Positions 41,033 through 53,127 of a stretch of 64,000 bases of DNA are shown piece after piece. Position numbers and translations under genes: made by a program. The notes under the pieces are model-generated. The model was not told the origin of the DNA, did no database searches, and worked only from the letters and a program-made list of their open reading frames with translations. The DNA is from Palsa-870 sp035937155 (GTDB taxonomy: Bacteria; Chloroflexota; Dormibacteria; Dormibacterales; Dormibacteraceae), in contig DASYVJ010000086.1 of NCBI GenBank assembly GCA_035937155.1, forward strand, positions 1 through 64,000, in the 5' to 3' direction. Numbering within the stretch: the stretch's first letter is position 1; each line of letters opens with the position of its first letter.

Positions 41033-42307
41033 GTGAGCTCACCAATCACCACGATGACCTTCCGGGCCCTGGATCGCGAGGATCCGGAGGTCGCCAACCT
41101 CATCCGCAAGGAGTTCAAGCGCCAGTCCGAGACACTCGAGCTGATCGCGTCCGAGAACCTCACCAGCCCGGCCATCCTCGAAGCGCTAGGCACGCTGCTC
41201 ACCAACAAGTACGCCGAGGGCTACCCCGGAAGGCGGTACTACGGCGGCACCGGAGAGGTGATCGACAAGATCGAGACGCTCGCGATCGAGCGCGCCAAGG
41301 AGCTGTTCGGAGCCGAGTACGTGAACGTCCAACCACACGCGGGCTCGCAGGCCAACGCCGCCGTCTACATGGCGGTCTGCCAGCCTGGCGATCGGGTCAT
41401 GGGCATGGACCTTTCCGCGGGCGGCCACCTCACCCACGGGAGCCCGGCGAACTTCAGCGGGAAGCTCTATGAAATCCACTCGTACGGCGTCGATCGCGAG
41501 ACCGAGATGATCGACTACGACGCCATGGCGAAGCTGGCCGAAGAGGTGCGGCCGAAGATGATCCTTGGCGGCTTCTCCGCCTACTCGCGGGTCGTCGACT
41601 GGGCTCGCATGCGCCAGATCGCCGATTCGGTTGGGGCGACCTTCTTCGTCGACATGGCCCATGTCGCGGGCCTGGTCGCCGGCGGCCAGTACCCCTCACC
41701 AATTCCATACGCGGACATCACCACCACCACGACGCAGAAGACCCTGCGCGGCGCGTGGGGAGCGATCATCCTCTGCCGCAGCGAGCGCCAGAAGGCCATC
41801 GACTCGGCAGTCTTCCCCGGCATTCAGGGAGGGCCGCTCATGCACGCGATCGCGGCCAAGGCTGTCTGCTTCGGAGAGGCTCTGAAGCCTGAGTTCAAGG
41901 TCTACGCGAAGCAGGTCGTCGTCAACGCCAAGGCCATGGCCAGCCGGCTGATGGAGCGCGGCCTGCGGCTCGTGAGCGGCGGGACCGACAACCACCTGAT
42001 GCTGATCGACCTGCGTGCACAAAAGCGCACCGGCAAGCAGGTCCAGGACGTGGCCGACACCGTCGGCATCACGCTCAACCGCAACTCGATCCCCTACGAC
42101 GAGGCGTCGAAGTTCAACCCGAGTGGCGTGAGGGTGGGCACCCCGCTGGTGACGACGCGCGGCATGCGCGAGGAAGAGATGGTGGTGATCGCCGACTGCA
42201 TCGCCGACCTGGTCGAGCGAATCGACGACAGAGCGACCCTGGACTCGGTCCACGAGCGCGCGCTGGAGCTGTGCCGGAAGTTCCCGATCCCCTACTCATT
42301 TGACTGA
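41033..42307 (+). CDS. glyA: Serine hydroxymethyltransferase
   Basis: 424 residues, a PLP enzyme converting serine and THF to glycine and 5,10-methylene-THF. Motifs: LIASENLTSPAILEALGTLLTNKYAEGYPGRRYYGG, DMAHVAGLVAGG, and the PLP lysine in TTTTTQKTLRG at K236. The residue before the lysine is Gln where His is usual (T-H-K). GTG 41033 start; overlaps the next gene by eight bases. Confidence 0.95.
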   Translation: MSSPITTMTFRALDREDPEVANLIRKEFKRQSETLELIASENLTSPAILEALGTLLTNKYAEGYPGRRYYGGTGEVIDKIETLAIERAKELFGAEYVNVQPHAGSQANAAVYMAVCQPGDRVMGMDLSAGGHLTHGSPANFSGKLYEIHSYGVDRETEMIDYDAMAKLAEEVRPKMILGGFSAYSRVVDWARMRQIADSVGATFFVDMAHVAGLVAGGQYPSPIPYADITTTTTQKTLRGAWGAIILCRSERQKAIDSAVFPGIQGGPLMHAIAAKAVCFGEALKPEFKVYAKQVVVNAKAMASRLMERGLRLVSGGTDNHLMLIDLRAQKRTGKQVQDVADTVGITLNRNSIPYDEASKFNPSGVRVGTPLVTTRGMREEEMVVIADCIADLVERIDDRATLDSVHERALELCRKFPIPYSFD

Positions 42308-43430
42308 CTTTTTTGGCGGCGACGCCCTCGCCAACCTTCGCGATCACCTGCTGCCGGGCCTGTGGCCGCTGCTCGCCGCTTTCGTCATCTGCGCCCTGAC
42401 AGTGCCCCTGATGATCCGGCTCGCTCGCCGCACGGGCGTGATCGCGATGCCGAGCGAGCGCCACGCGCACTCCAAACCGACGCCGGCCCTGGGCGGACTG
42501 GCGATGTTTATTGGTTTCGCCGTCGCGGTGCTGTTCCTCGTTCCGATCAACAGCACAGTCATCGGTCTGATCGTGGCCTCCGGCCTGGCCACGGTGCTGC
42601 TCATCGTCGACGATCGTTCGCCGGTCCGGCCGCTGGTCAAGCTGGCCATGCAGGTTGCCGTCGCGGTCGTCGCCGTGGTCGTTTTTGGCGACGTCCTCAA
42701 GGACGACAAGTTCGTGATCAGCTTCTTCGGCCTACCGGGCGGCCACATCGTCCAGCTCGGCCTACTGGCCACCCCGGTCAGCATCTTCTGGCTGCTCGGG
42801 ATGCAGAACACCGTCAATTTTCTAGACGGGGTCGACGGGCTCGCGGCCGGCGTCATCTTCATCGTCGCGGTGACGTTGATGCTCGCCGCGGCAGGCCTGC
42901 GGCAGACCGAGGTGGTGCAGTTCGGGGGCGCCTTGGCGGGCACGTGTGCGGGGTTCCTGATCTTCAACTGGCACCCGGCCAAAATCTTCATGGGTGACTC
43001 GGGCGCCCACTTCCTGGGCACCGCGCTCGGAGTGATCTCAATCCTCGGCGTGGCCAAGGTGGCCGTGGCCTTTGCCCTCGCCGTTCCCGTGATCGTCCTC
43101 GCCGTCCCGATCGCCGACACCGCCTGGGCGATCCTTCGCCGGCGCCGGCAAAGGGCTTCTGTCGCGAGCGCAGACCTGCTGCACCTTCACCACCGCCTGC
43201 AGGCGTTCGGCCTGGACCAGCGCCAGACGTGCTTCGTCTTCTATACGGCGAGCGCCCTGCTGGGGGCACTGGGGTTGACCCTGTTTGGCCACGGCCGCAT
43301 CCTGGCGGTGGTGGTGGCAACGTGCGTCGCGCTAACGTCGACTGTCGCGGCGGATCTACTGCAGCACGCGGGCTGGCGGATCCCGGCGCCGTTCATGCCG
43401 CGCCTCCTTGGCAAACCGAGTTCCCGATAG
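42300..43430 (+). CDS. Undecaprenyl-phosphate sugar-1-phosphate transferase (WecA/TagO/MraY family)
   Basis: 376 residues from TTG 42300, about ten helices. Catalytic motifs DDR in VLLIVDDRSPVRPL, NFLDGVDGLAAGV and GDSGAHFLGT are the conserved triad of this superfamily. It probably starts the lipid-linked glycan that the cluster at 53-61 kb extends; MraY itself is normally with mur genes, and the WecA-like reading fits better. It overlaps glyA. Confidence 0.88.
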   Translation: MTDFFGGDALANLRDHLLPGLWPLLAAFVICALTVPLMIRLARRTGVIAMPSERHAHSKPTPALGGLAMFIGFAVAVLFLVPINSTVIGLIVASGLATVLLIVDDRSPVRPLVKLAMQVAVAVVAVVVFGDVLKDDKFVISFFGLPGGHIVQLGLLATPVSIFWLLGMQNTVNFLDGVDGLAAGVIFIVAVTLMLAAAGLRQTEVVQFGGALAGTCAGFLIFNWHPAKIFMGDSGAHFLGTALGVISILGVAKVAVAFALAVPVIVLAVPIADTAWAILRRRRQRASVASADLLHLHHRLQAFGLDQRQTCFVFYTASALLGALGLTLFGHGRILAVVVATCVALTSTVAADLLQHAGWRIPAPFMPRLLGKPSSR

Positions 43431-43443
43431 AATTCGAAGGGGC

Positions 43444-43656
43444 ATGGCGCCCACTCCGAGTGCAGGCCCCACGGGGGCAGATATGGCCGGAATTGGGATC
43501 TACCTGGCGGGTGCGGTCTTGCTACCACTACTAGGGGGCGTAGCACTCGACAACGTGCTGAACACGGCGCCCGTCTTCGTTCTCGTTGGACTGTTCGTGG
43601 GCCTTGCGGCCGGCGCGGTTGGCATCTGGTTGAAGGTAAGGGAGCTCTCGAGATGA
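43444..43656 (+). CDS. atpZ: AtpZ-family ATP synthase accessory protein
   Basis: 70 residues, two membrane helices (about 14-33 and 39-62). The pattern GIGIYLAGAVLLPLLGGVALDN is typical of AtpZ, which with AtpI helps assemble the c-ring or acts as a Mg/Ca uptake factor. ATG 43444 is preferred. It overlaps the following gene by four bases. Confidence 0.75.
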   Translation: MAPTPSAGPTGADMAGIGIYLAGAVLLPLLGGVALDNVLNTAPVFVLVGLFVGLAAGAVGIWLKVRELSR

Positions 43657-43991
43657 GGTCCGGCGGTGTGCTCAAGTTAACGGTGACGGCCTGCGCGGCC
43701 CTGGCTGCCGCCATCGCGGTGGGCGCAGCGCTCAGCGGTCACCTGTCGCTTGGCATCGGCGTAGGCGCAGGTCTGCTGCTGGGCTCGCTCAACGGCTATG
43801 TCCTCCAAGCCCTGCTCGGTCGCGGCACCCCGATGGTTGCCGGCAGCCTGGCTCGCCTCGTCTTGTTCAGCTTGCTGGCCATCTTGGCGGCCATGGTGCT
43901 TGGGACGGCGGCCTGGACGGTGCCCCTGGGCATCGGCCTGGCGCAGCTGGTCATGGTCGCGGCGGGCGTCCGCCAGGGCCTTCGCGCATGA
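43653..43991 (+). CDS. atpI: AtpI-like membrane protein
   Basis: 112 residues, four hydrophobic segments. Its place between atpZ and atpB and its size fit the AtpI/subunit I family, which aids c-ring assembly; sequence motifs are weak. It overlaps atpB by four bases (ATGA), so it is in the atp transcript. Confidence 0.7.
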   Translation: MRSGGVLKLTVTACAALAAAIAVGAALSGHLSLGIGVGAGLLLGSLNGYVLQALLGRGTPMVAGSLARLVLFSLLAILAAMVLGTAAWTVPLGIGLAQLVMVAAGVRQGLRA

Positions 43992-44770
43992 TCCACGCTG
44001 ATGCCGCCGTCGGCACCCACCCCACCATTAACCTGGGGTGCGGACCCTTATGCACGTTCAACTACGACAGCGTGATCTCGAGCGCAATTGCTCTACTCGC
44101 AACACTGGCGGTCGCTTTCTGGATTCGCTCCAAGCTCAGGGAGGGCGAGCCGAGCAAGGTGCAGGCAGTGTTCGAGTGGGGCTACGACCAGCTGCGATCG
44201 CTCATCAGGACCAATGTCTCCGACGACGCGCTGTTCATCATCCCGCTGGCGATGACGCTCTTCCTTTATATCCTGATTGCGAACTGGATCGAGATCTTTC
44301 CGCTCGCCCTCTTTCCCGTCCTCCATGGAGCCAACGCTGACCTGAACCAGACGCTGGCCATGGGCCTGATCGTCTTCTTCGTCGTGCAGTGGTACAGCAT
44401 TCGAGTGCTCGGGGTGAGTGGTTTCCTGCGGCGCTTCACGAAGCCTTTCGAGCTGCCCTTGGCGGCTCGCATCGTCTTCATCCCCCTGAACCTTCTCGAA
44501 GAGCTTGTCAAGCCGGTGACGCTGTCCTTGCGTCTCTTTGGCAACATCTTCGCGGGCGCGGTGATGATCGGTCTCATCGCGACCTTCGGTACCCTGCAGT
44601 TACCGGTCGTTGGGAGCCTGCCGGCGACTCTGCTCGGATCGTTGCTCCTCGCCATCTGGAAAGCGTTCGACGTCATCTTCATCGGTTTCATCCAAGCGTT
44701 CATCTTCATGTTGCTGACGGTCATCTATTTCGGCGCGGCCCGCGAAGGACTCGAGCACGAACATCATTAG
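43988..44770 (+). CDS. atpB: ATP synthase subunit a
   Basis: 260 residues, five to six helices. The essential Arg lies in the conserved SLRLFGNIFAGAVMIG helix near residue 180, and IQAFIFMLLTVIYFG forms the last helix. Forms the proton half-channels against the c-ring. GGAGG for atpE lies directly at its end. Confidence 0.95.
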   Translation: MIHADAAVGTHPTINLGCGPLCTFNYDSVISSAIALLATLAVAFWIRSKLREGEPSKVQAVFEWGYDQLRSLIRTNVSDDALFIIPLAMTLFLYILIANWIEIFPLALFPVLHGANADLNQTLAMGLIVFFVVQWYSIRVLGVSGFLRRFTKPFELPLAARIVFIPLNLLEELVKPVTLSLRLFGNIFAGAVMIGLIATFGTLQLPVVGSLPATLLGSLLLAIWKAFDVIFIGFIQAFIFMLLTVIYFGAAREGLEHEHH

Positions 44771-44779
44771 GAGGAACAC

Positions 44780-45031
44780 ATGACAGATCACGGAATCGTT
44801 CTCGCCGGCGCCCTCATTGCGTTCGGGCTCGCCATCGGACTGGGCGCGATCGGCGCCGCCTTTGGTGACGGCCTCGCCGGCAACGCTTTCATCAGCGGGG
44901 TCGCGCGTCAGCCTGAGGCACAGGGACGGATGATCCCCTGGCTCTTCACCATCGTCGGTCTCGTCGAGGCGATGTACTTCATCAACCTTGCCTTCGGATT
45001 CGTGTTCCTCTCGAACGTCCCCGCCAAGTAG
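44780..45031 (+). CDS. atpE: ATP synthase subunit c
   Basis: 83 residues, two helices joined by a polar loop with the RQP sequence (ARQPEAQGRM). The ion-binding acid is Glu in IVGLVEAMYFINLAF. No Na-binding signature (Gln/Ser-Thr set) is obvious, so H+ coupling is assumed. Good GGAGG upstream. Confidence 0.95.
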   Translation: MTDHGIVLAGALIAFGLAIGLGAIGAAFGDGLAGNAFISGVARQPEAQGRMIPWLFTIVGLVEAMYFINLAFGFVFLSNVPAK

Positions 45032-45045
45032 CGAGCTAGATAACG

Positions 45046-45564
45046 ATGTTCCTGGCCGGCGTCGCGGGCGTAATTGAGATCAACGGGACGGTGATCGTCG
45101 AGCTGATCACGTTCCTGATCATGTTGGCCATCCTCGCCCGCTACGTGTATCCGGAGATCGTCAAGCTCGGGGAGGCCCGCCAGCGGGTTATCGCCGAGCA
45201 GCTGAAGGAAGCGGAGCAGGCGCGCGCTGAAGCTGAGAAGCGGCTGAAAGAGGCCGAGGAGAAGCTGAACGACGCGCGGAAGACGGCTCAGGGTGTGATC
45301 GAAGCCGCGACCAAGTCGGGTGAGCAGCTGCGCCAGGAGTTGAGACAGAAGGCCGAGGAGGAGTCGAAGAGAGCCATCGAGGCTGCGCGGAAGGAGATCG
45401 AGGCCGAACGAGAGCAGGCCGTTCGCTCCGTGCGCAGTGAGGTCGCGGGCCTGGTCGTGGCCGCCACGGAGAAGGTCATCGGCGAAACGCTCGACGACGA
45501 AAAGCACAGGCAGCTGATCGACAAGGCGATCGCGGAGGTTGCAAGTGGCAACGGCAGCCGCTAG
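45046..45564 (+). CDS. atpF: ATP synthase subunit b
   Basis: 172 residues. One N-terminal helix (about 12-32), then a long charged coiled coil (EAEKRLKEAEEKLNDARKTAQG and on) and a short amphipathic C-terminus. Forms the peripheral stalk with delta. It overlaps atpH by about 20 bases. Confidence 0.93.
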   Translation: MFLAGVAGVIEINGTVIVELITFLIMLAILARYVYPEIVKLGEARQRVIAEQLKEAEQARAEAEKRLKEAEEKLNDARKTAQGVIEAATKSGEQLRQELRQKAEEESKRAIEAARKEIEAEREQAVRSVRSEVAGLVVAATEKVIGETLDDEKHRQLIDKAIAEVASGNGSR

Positions 45565-46075
45565 GCGTTACGCGAGGGCGGTCTTCGACATGGCCCAGCA
45601 GGAAGGCCAGGTCGAGGAGTGGGCCGGCCGCCTGGCGCAGGTGCGCGAGGTGATGTCGGATCCCGAGGTCGCGGCGGTCCTGACCAACCCAACCATCCCG
45701 ACCGAACAACGCATGGAGCTCCTCTCCGCAGCGCCCCACGTGTTCGATGAGGAGGCCACCAACCTGGCGAAGCTGCTCATCGAATCGAATCGCGTTCGCG
45801 AGGTCGAAGCTGTTGAGCAAGAGTTTCAGCGACTCGCCGACGAGGCCGCCGGCCGCGTTCGCGCCACCGTCACGACAGCGATCGAGCTCAAGCCGCACGA
45901 TCGTGATCGAGTCGCGGACGGGCTGTCGAAGCGCCTTGGCAAGGAGATTCGCCTCACGGTGGCAGTTGATCCGAGCATCCTTGGCGGATTGAAGCTCCAG
46001 TACGGCGACCGGCTGGTCGACGCCAGCGTCGCCACCCGATTGCAGCAATTGCGCCGCCGCCTTGCGGCCTCATAG
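45545..46075 (+). CDS. atpH: ATP synthase subunit delta
   Basis: A 176-residue helical protein: ARRYARAVFDMAQQEGQVEEW at the N-terminus, and the C-terminal LGGLKLQYGDRLVDASVATRLQQL strand, both delta signatures. GTG 45545 is favoured by GGAGG seven bases upstream; the TTG at 45539 is too close to it. Confidence 0.93.
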   Translation: MATAAARRYARAVFDMAQQEGQVEEWAGRLAQVREVMSDPEVAAVLTNPTIPTEQRMELLSAAPHVFDEEATNLAKLLIESNRVREVEAVEQEFQRLADEAAGRVRATVTTAIELKPHDRDRVADGLSKRLGKEIRLTVAVDPSILGGLKLQYGDRLVDASVATRLQQLRRRLAAS

Positions 46076-46088
46076 GAGTTAGCGAAGA

Positions 46089-47966
<1,878 letters not shown>

Positions 47967-48839
47967 GTGCCGGCATTCAGGGACATCGTCCGGCGGATCG
48001 ACTCGATCAAGAGCACGCAGAAGATCACCAAGGCGATGCAGGTCGTCGCGGCGACACGGCTGCGCCGCGCGCAGGCTGCGGTGCAGGCGACGCGCCCTTA
48101 CGCCGACAAGATGGTCGAGGTGCTGCAGACGGTCAGCGAGCGCGCGACCGAGTACAAGCACCCGTTCCTGGTCCGCCGTGAGGGCAAGCGCGCCGTGATG
48201 ATCCTCATCACGACGGACAAGGGTCTGGCCGGCGCTGTAAACGTCAACAACATTCGCACGGCCACGCGCTACATGAACGAGCACCACACCGAAGGCCAGC
48301 GCTACGTCACGATCGGACGCAAGGGTCGCGATTTCCTGCTCCGCTACCGACGCGAGGTGATCGCCGAGGTCAGTGGAGTATCCGACCGCCCGACGCTTGC
48401 AGAGGTCCTGCCGGCGATCACCGTCGCCCTGGAGGAGTACACGCAGGGCAGGACGGACGCGGTGCTGCTGTGCTACGCGAAGTGGATCTCGACTATGAAG
48501 CAGGAGCCGACGATCCGAGTGCTGATCCCGGCGGAGATTCCCCAACGTGAAGGGGGCAGCACCGGTCCCAGAGCCGACTACATCTACGAGCCAGACCCGG
48601 AGTCGGTACTCGACGGCCTGCTGCCTCGCTACGTGGAGACGCAGGTCTTCCAGGCTGTGCTGGAGAACAAGGCGAGCGAGTACTCGGCCAAGATGATCGC
48701 GATGCAGAACGCGACCAACGCCGCCGGCGACCTCATCGACGCGCTGACGCTGTACGCGAACAAGGTCCGCCAGGCCGGCATCACAACCGAGCTGATGGAG
48801 ATCGTTAGCGGAGCCGAAGCCATGCGGGCGTCGAGCTGA
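47967..48839 (+). CDS. atpG: ATP synthase subunit gamma
   Basis: 290 residues; the N-terminal helix (FRDIVRRIDSIKSTQKITKAMQVVAATRLRRAQ) and C-terminal helix (YSAKMIAMQNATNAAGDLIDALTLYANKVRQAGITTELMEIVSGAEAM) form the rotating coiled coil. GTG start immediately after atpA. Confidence 0.95.
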   Translation: MPAFRDIVRRIDSIKSTQKITKAMQVVAATRLRRAQAAVQATRPYADKMVEVLQTVSERATEYKHPFLVRREGKRAVMILITTDKGLAGAVNVNNIRTATRYMNEHHTEGQRYVTIGRKGRDFLLRYRREVIAEVSGVSDRPTLAEVLPAITVALEEYTQGRTDAVLLCYAKWISTMKQEPTIRVLIPAEIPQREGGSTGPRADYIYEPDPESVLDGLLPRYVETQVFQAVLENKASEYSAKMIAMQNATNAAGDLIDALTLYANKVRQAGITTELMEIVSGAEAMRASS

Positions 48840-48853
48840 AGGGAGGCAACCAG

Positions 48854-50299
<1,446 letters not shown>

Positions 50300-50710
50300 G
50301 TGAAGTACGAGCTGCGGGTGGTGAGCGTCGAGCGAAGCCTCTTCGAGGGCGAGGTCGAGTTCATCATCGCCAACGGGGCCGATGGAGAGCTCGGCGTCCT
50401 GGCCCGGCACGCGCCGCTGATGACGGTGCTCAAGCCCGGGCCGCTCAGAATTCAGGAAACCATCGGTGGACCCGAGCAGGTGCTCTTCGTGGGGGGTGGC
50501 TTCATGGAGGTCCTGCCAGAGCGCGTTACGGTGCTGGCGGACGTGGCCGAGCACGCTGACGAGATCTCAGTCGAGCGGGCTGAAGAAGCACGCCGCCGCG
50601 CGCAGGAGAGGCTGGCCGGAACGCTGACCACGGCCGAAGAGACCGAATTCCAGAACGCGCTGGCGATGGCGGAAGCACGCCTGCGCCTGGCGCACATGCG
50701 CCGAAACTAG
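50300..50710 (+). CDS. atpC: ATP synthase subunit epsilon
   Basis: 136 residues; beta-sandwich domain (LRVVSVERSLFEGEVEFIIANGADGELGVLARHAPLMTVLKPGPLRI) and a C-terminal helical hairpin (AEEARRRAQERLAG and so on), the usual inhibitory arm. Begins directly after atpD. Confidence 0.94.
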   Translation: MKYELRVVSVERSLFEGEVEFIIANGADGELGVLARHAPLMTVLKPGPLRIQETIGGPEQVLFVGGGFMEVLPERVTVLADVAEHADEISVERAEEARRRAQERLAGTLTTAEETEFQNALAMAEARLRLAHMRRN

Positions 50711-50720
50711 GACCCACCCC

Positions 50721-52031
50721 ATGCCCACTGACAAGCAGCAGGCGCTGCGGATCACGGGCGGAGCGCAGCTGTCCGGCACCATGTGCATCAGCGGATCGAA
50801 GAACGCGGCGCTGCCCGAGATGGCGGCCGCACTTTTGACCAAAGAGTCGATCACATTGAAAAACGTCCCCAAGGTGAGCGACACGGCGGTCATGGGCGAG
50901 ATCCTGAGCGGCCTCGGGGGCACGACCGAGGGAGAGGGCACCGTAAAACTTCGCATGGCGGGCGCGGAGACGAGCGAGGTGCCGGCGGACCTCGGCCGGC
51001 GCATGCGGGCGACGATCCTCTTGCTCGGAGCCCTGCTCGGGCGGTTCGGAAGCGCTCGGCTGCCGCGGCCGGGCGGCGACGACATCGGAGCCCGTCGCGT
51101 CGAGCAGCACCTGCGGGCCTTGCGCCAGATGGGCGCCCACATCACCGAGACTGAGACAGAGATCGTCGCCAAGGCTGAGCGGCTGCGAGGTGATCGGATC
51201 GTCTTCGATCTGCCCACCGTGACCGGCACCGAGAACATCCTGCTTGCGGCCGTCCTCGCCGAGGGCCGGACCGAGATCTTCAATGCTGCCCGCGAACCTC
51301 ATGTCCAGGACCTTTGCATGCTCCTGGTCAAGATGGGGGCTCGCATCGAGGGCATCGGTACCGAGCGAATCCTGGTCGACGGAGTGGGGGAGCTCGGCGG
51401 TGCGGACCACACGGTCATCGCCGACTATCTCGAGGCCGGGACGTATGCCCTCGCGGTGGCTGCGGCGGGCGGCGAGCTTCGTCTGGAGTGCAGCACGCCC
51501 GAAGACCTCAACCTGGTGCTCCTCAAGCTCGAACAGGCGGGAGCTCACGTCGAGGTCGGTGACGCATGGTTTCGCGTCGGACGGCAGTCGGCGACACGAT
51601 TGATACCCAACGACATGTCGACCTGGACTTATCCCGGTTTTCCAACCGATCTGCAGGCCCAGTACATGGCGCTCATGACCCAGGCCGACGGCAAGACGGT
51701 CATCTCCGAGTACGTGCACGAAAATCGTTTTCAGCACGTTGCGCAGCTGGCCAAGATGGGCGCTGGAATCGACGTAGAGGGACGGCTCCACGCCGTGGTC
51801 CATGGGCCCTGCAGGCTGCGGGGAACCGAAGTGGCGATCCCGGACATCCGCTCGGGCGCTGCGCTGGTGATCGCGGCGATGTGTGCGGAAGGCGAGAGCT
51901 TGCTTCGCAACTCGTGGCACGTCGAGCGGGGCTATGAGGACATGGCAGGCAAGCTCGCTTCCGTCGGCGCTCGGATTGAGACGGTCACAATCGACCAGGA
52001 GTCGGGTGCGTTCGGCCACACTTATGAGTAG
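50721..52031 (+). CDS. murA: UDP-GlcNAc 1-carboxyvinyltransferase with Asp at the catalytic Cys site
   Basis: 436 residues, EPSP-synthase-like fold. The N-terminal GSKNAALPEMAAALLTKE is conserved. The fosfomycin target Cys normally lies in PGGCxIGARP; here the motif reads PGGDDIGARR (Asp at residue 120). The same Cys-to-Asp change occurs in Mycobacterium and Chlamydia MurA and gives intrinsic fosfomycin resistance, so I infer it here. First committed step of peptidoglycan synthesis, fitting with mreB next door. Confidence 0.94.
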   Translation: MPTDKQQALRITGGAQLSGTMCISGSKNAALPEMAAALLTKESITLKNVPKVSDTAVMGEILSGLGGTTEGEGTVKLRMAGAETSEVPADLGRRMRATILLLGALLGRFGSARLPRPGGDDIGARRVEQHLRALRQMGAHITETETEIVAKAERLRGDRIVFDLPTVTGTENILLAAVLAEGRTEIFNAAREPHVQDLCMLLVKMGARIEGIGTERILVDGVGELGGADHTVIADYLEAGTYALAVAAAGGELRLECSTPEDLNLVLLKLEQAGAHVEVGDAWFRVGRQSATRLIPNDMSTWTYPGFPTDLQAQYMALMTQADGKTVISEYVHENRFQHVAQLAKMGAGIDVEGRLHAVVHGPCRLRGTEVAIPDIRSGAALVIAAMCAEGESLLRNSWHVERGYEDMAGKLASVGARIETVTIDQESGAFGHTYE

Positions 52032-52036
52032 GGTGC

Positions 52037-53043
52037 TTGCTCTCTAAAAAGATCGGGATCGACCTCGGTACATCGACCGTCCTGATCTACGTCAAAGGTG
52101 AGGGAATAGTGGTCAACGAGCCCTCGCTGGTGGCCGTGAATCGCGACGGCACGCGAATCATCGCGGTAGGCAAAGACGCCCTTGAGATGGTCGGCCGCGC
52201 GCCGGACACGATCCAGGTTGTCCGGCACATGCGCGAAGGGGTCATCGCCGACTTCGTCGTGACCGAGGGCATGCTGCACCACTTCATCGGCAAGGTGCGG
52301 GTCGTCAGCGGATCTTCAAGCCCGAGATCATGATCTGCGTCCCCTCTGGAGTGACCTCCGTCGAGCGCCGCGCGGTGACCGAGGCCGCGATCTCGGCCGG
52401 AGCCCGCCAGGCATGGTTGATCGATGAGCCGCTGGCCGCCGCGATCGGAGCCGGCCTGCCGATCTCGGAACCGCGAGGCAACGCGATCTGCGACGTCGGT
52501 GGGGGCACCACGGAGATCGCGGTGATCTCGCTGTCGGGCATGGTCGTGGCGCATTCGATCCGGGTGGGCGGGAATCGAATCGATGACGCGATCACTATCT
52601 ATATGAAGCGCAAGCACAACCTGTTGATTGGAGAGCGCACGGCGGAAGAGGTGAAGATCGCCGTGGGTTCGGCGGTGCTGATGAAGGAACCGCTGGTCAC
52701 TGAGGTGCGCGGTCGCGATCTGGTCTCGGGCCTGCCCAAGAATGTCGAGGTGACGTCCAACGAGGTCACCGAGGCGATCCAGGAACCGCTGCGTCTCATC
52801 GTCGGTGCGGTACGGGACGTGCTCGAAGAAACGCCGCCGGAACTCGCCGCGGATATTTTCGACCGCGGCATCGTGCTGTCGGGAGGCGGGGCGTTACTTC
52901 GAGGGCTCGACCGCTACCTGGCGATGCACACTGGCATCCCGACGATCGTGGCGGACGACCCGCAGACCTCGGTCGTCAGGGGTACCGGATTGGCGCTGGA
53001 AAACTTCGAGGTCCTCAAGCGGAACCAGTCATACCTCAGGTAA
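52037..53043 (+). pseudogene. mreB: Rod-shape protein MreB interrupted by one-base frameshift
   Basis: The first frame starts at TTG 52037 (KKIGIDLGTSTVLIYVKGEGI) and reads to HHFIGKVR before leaving the family sequence. The second (IMICVPSGVTSVERRAVTEA and on) continues to 53043. Inserting one G into the GGG at 52299-52301 restores KVRGRQRIFKPEIMICVPSG, the normal MreB junction. The rest is intact: ICDVGGGTTEIAV phosphate loop and VLSGGGALLRGLD. Since MreB is usually required, a homopolymer error is at least as likely as inactivation. Confidence 0.88.
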
Positions 53044-53047
53044 CTCA

Positions 53048-53099
53048 CTTCCCCGCTTGCCGGGGATGTCGGCGCGCAAGGCGCGCCGGATGGGGGGTG
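53048..53099. repeat. REP-like palindromic element, copy E
   Basis: CTTCCCCGCTTGCCGGGGATG hairpin, then TCGG, then GCGCGC AA GGCGCGCC, then a GGATGGGGGGT tail, filling the gap between mreB and the glycan cluster. Confidence 0.65.
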
Positions 53100-53127
53100 T
53101 CCCAGGCATCATCGGGGTGAGAAGCAC

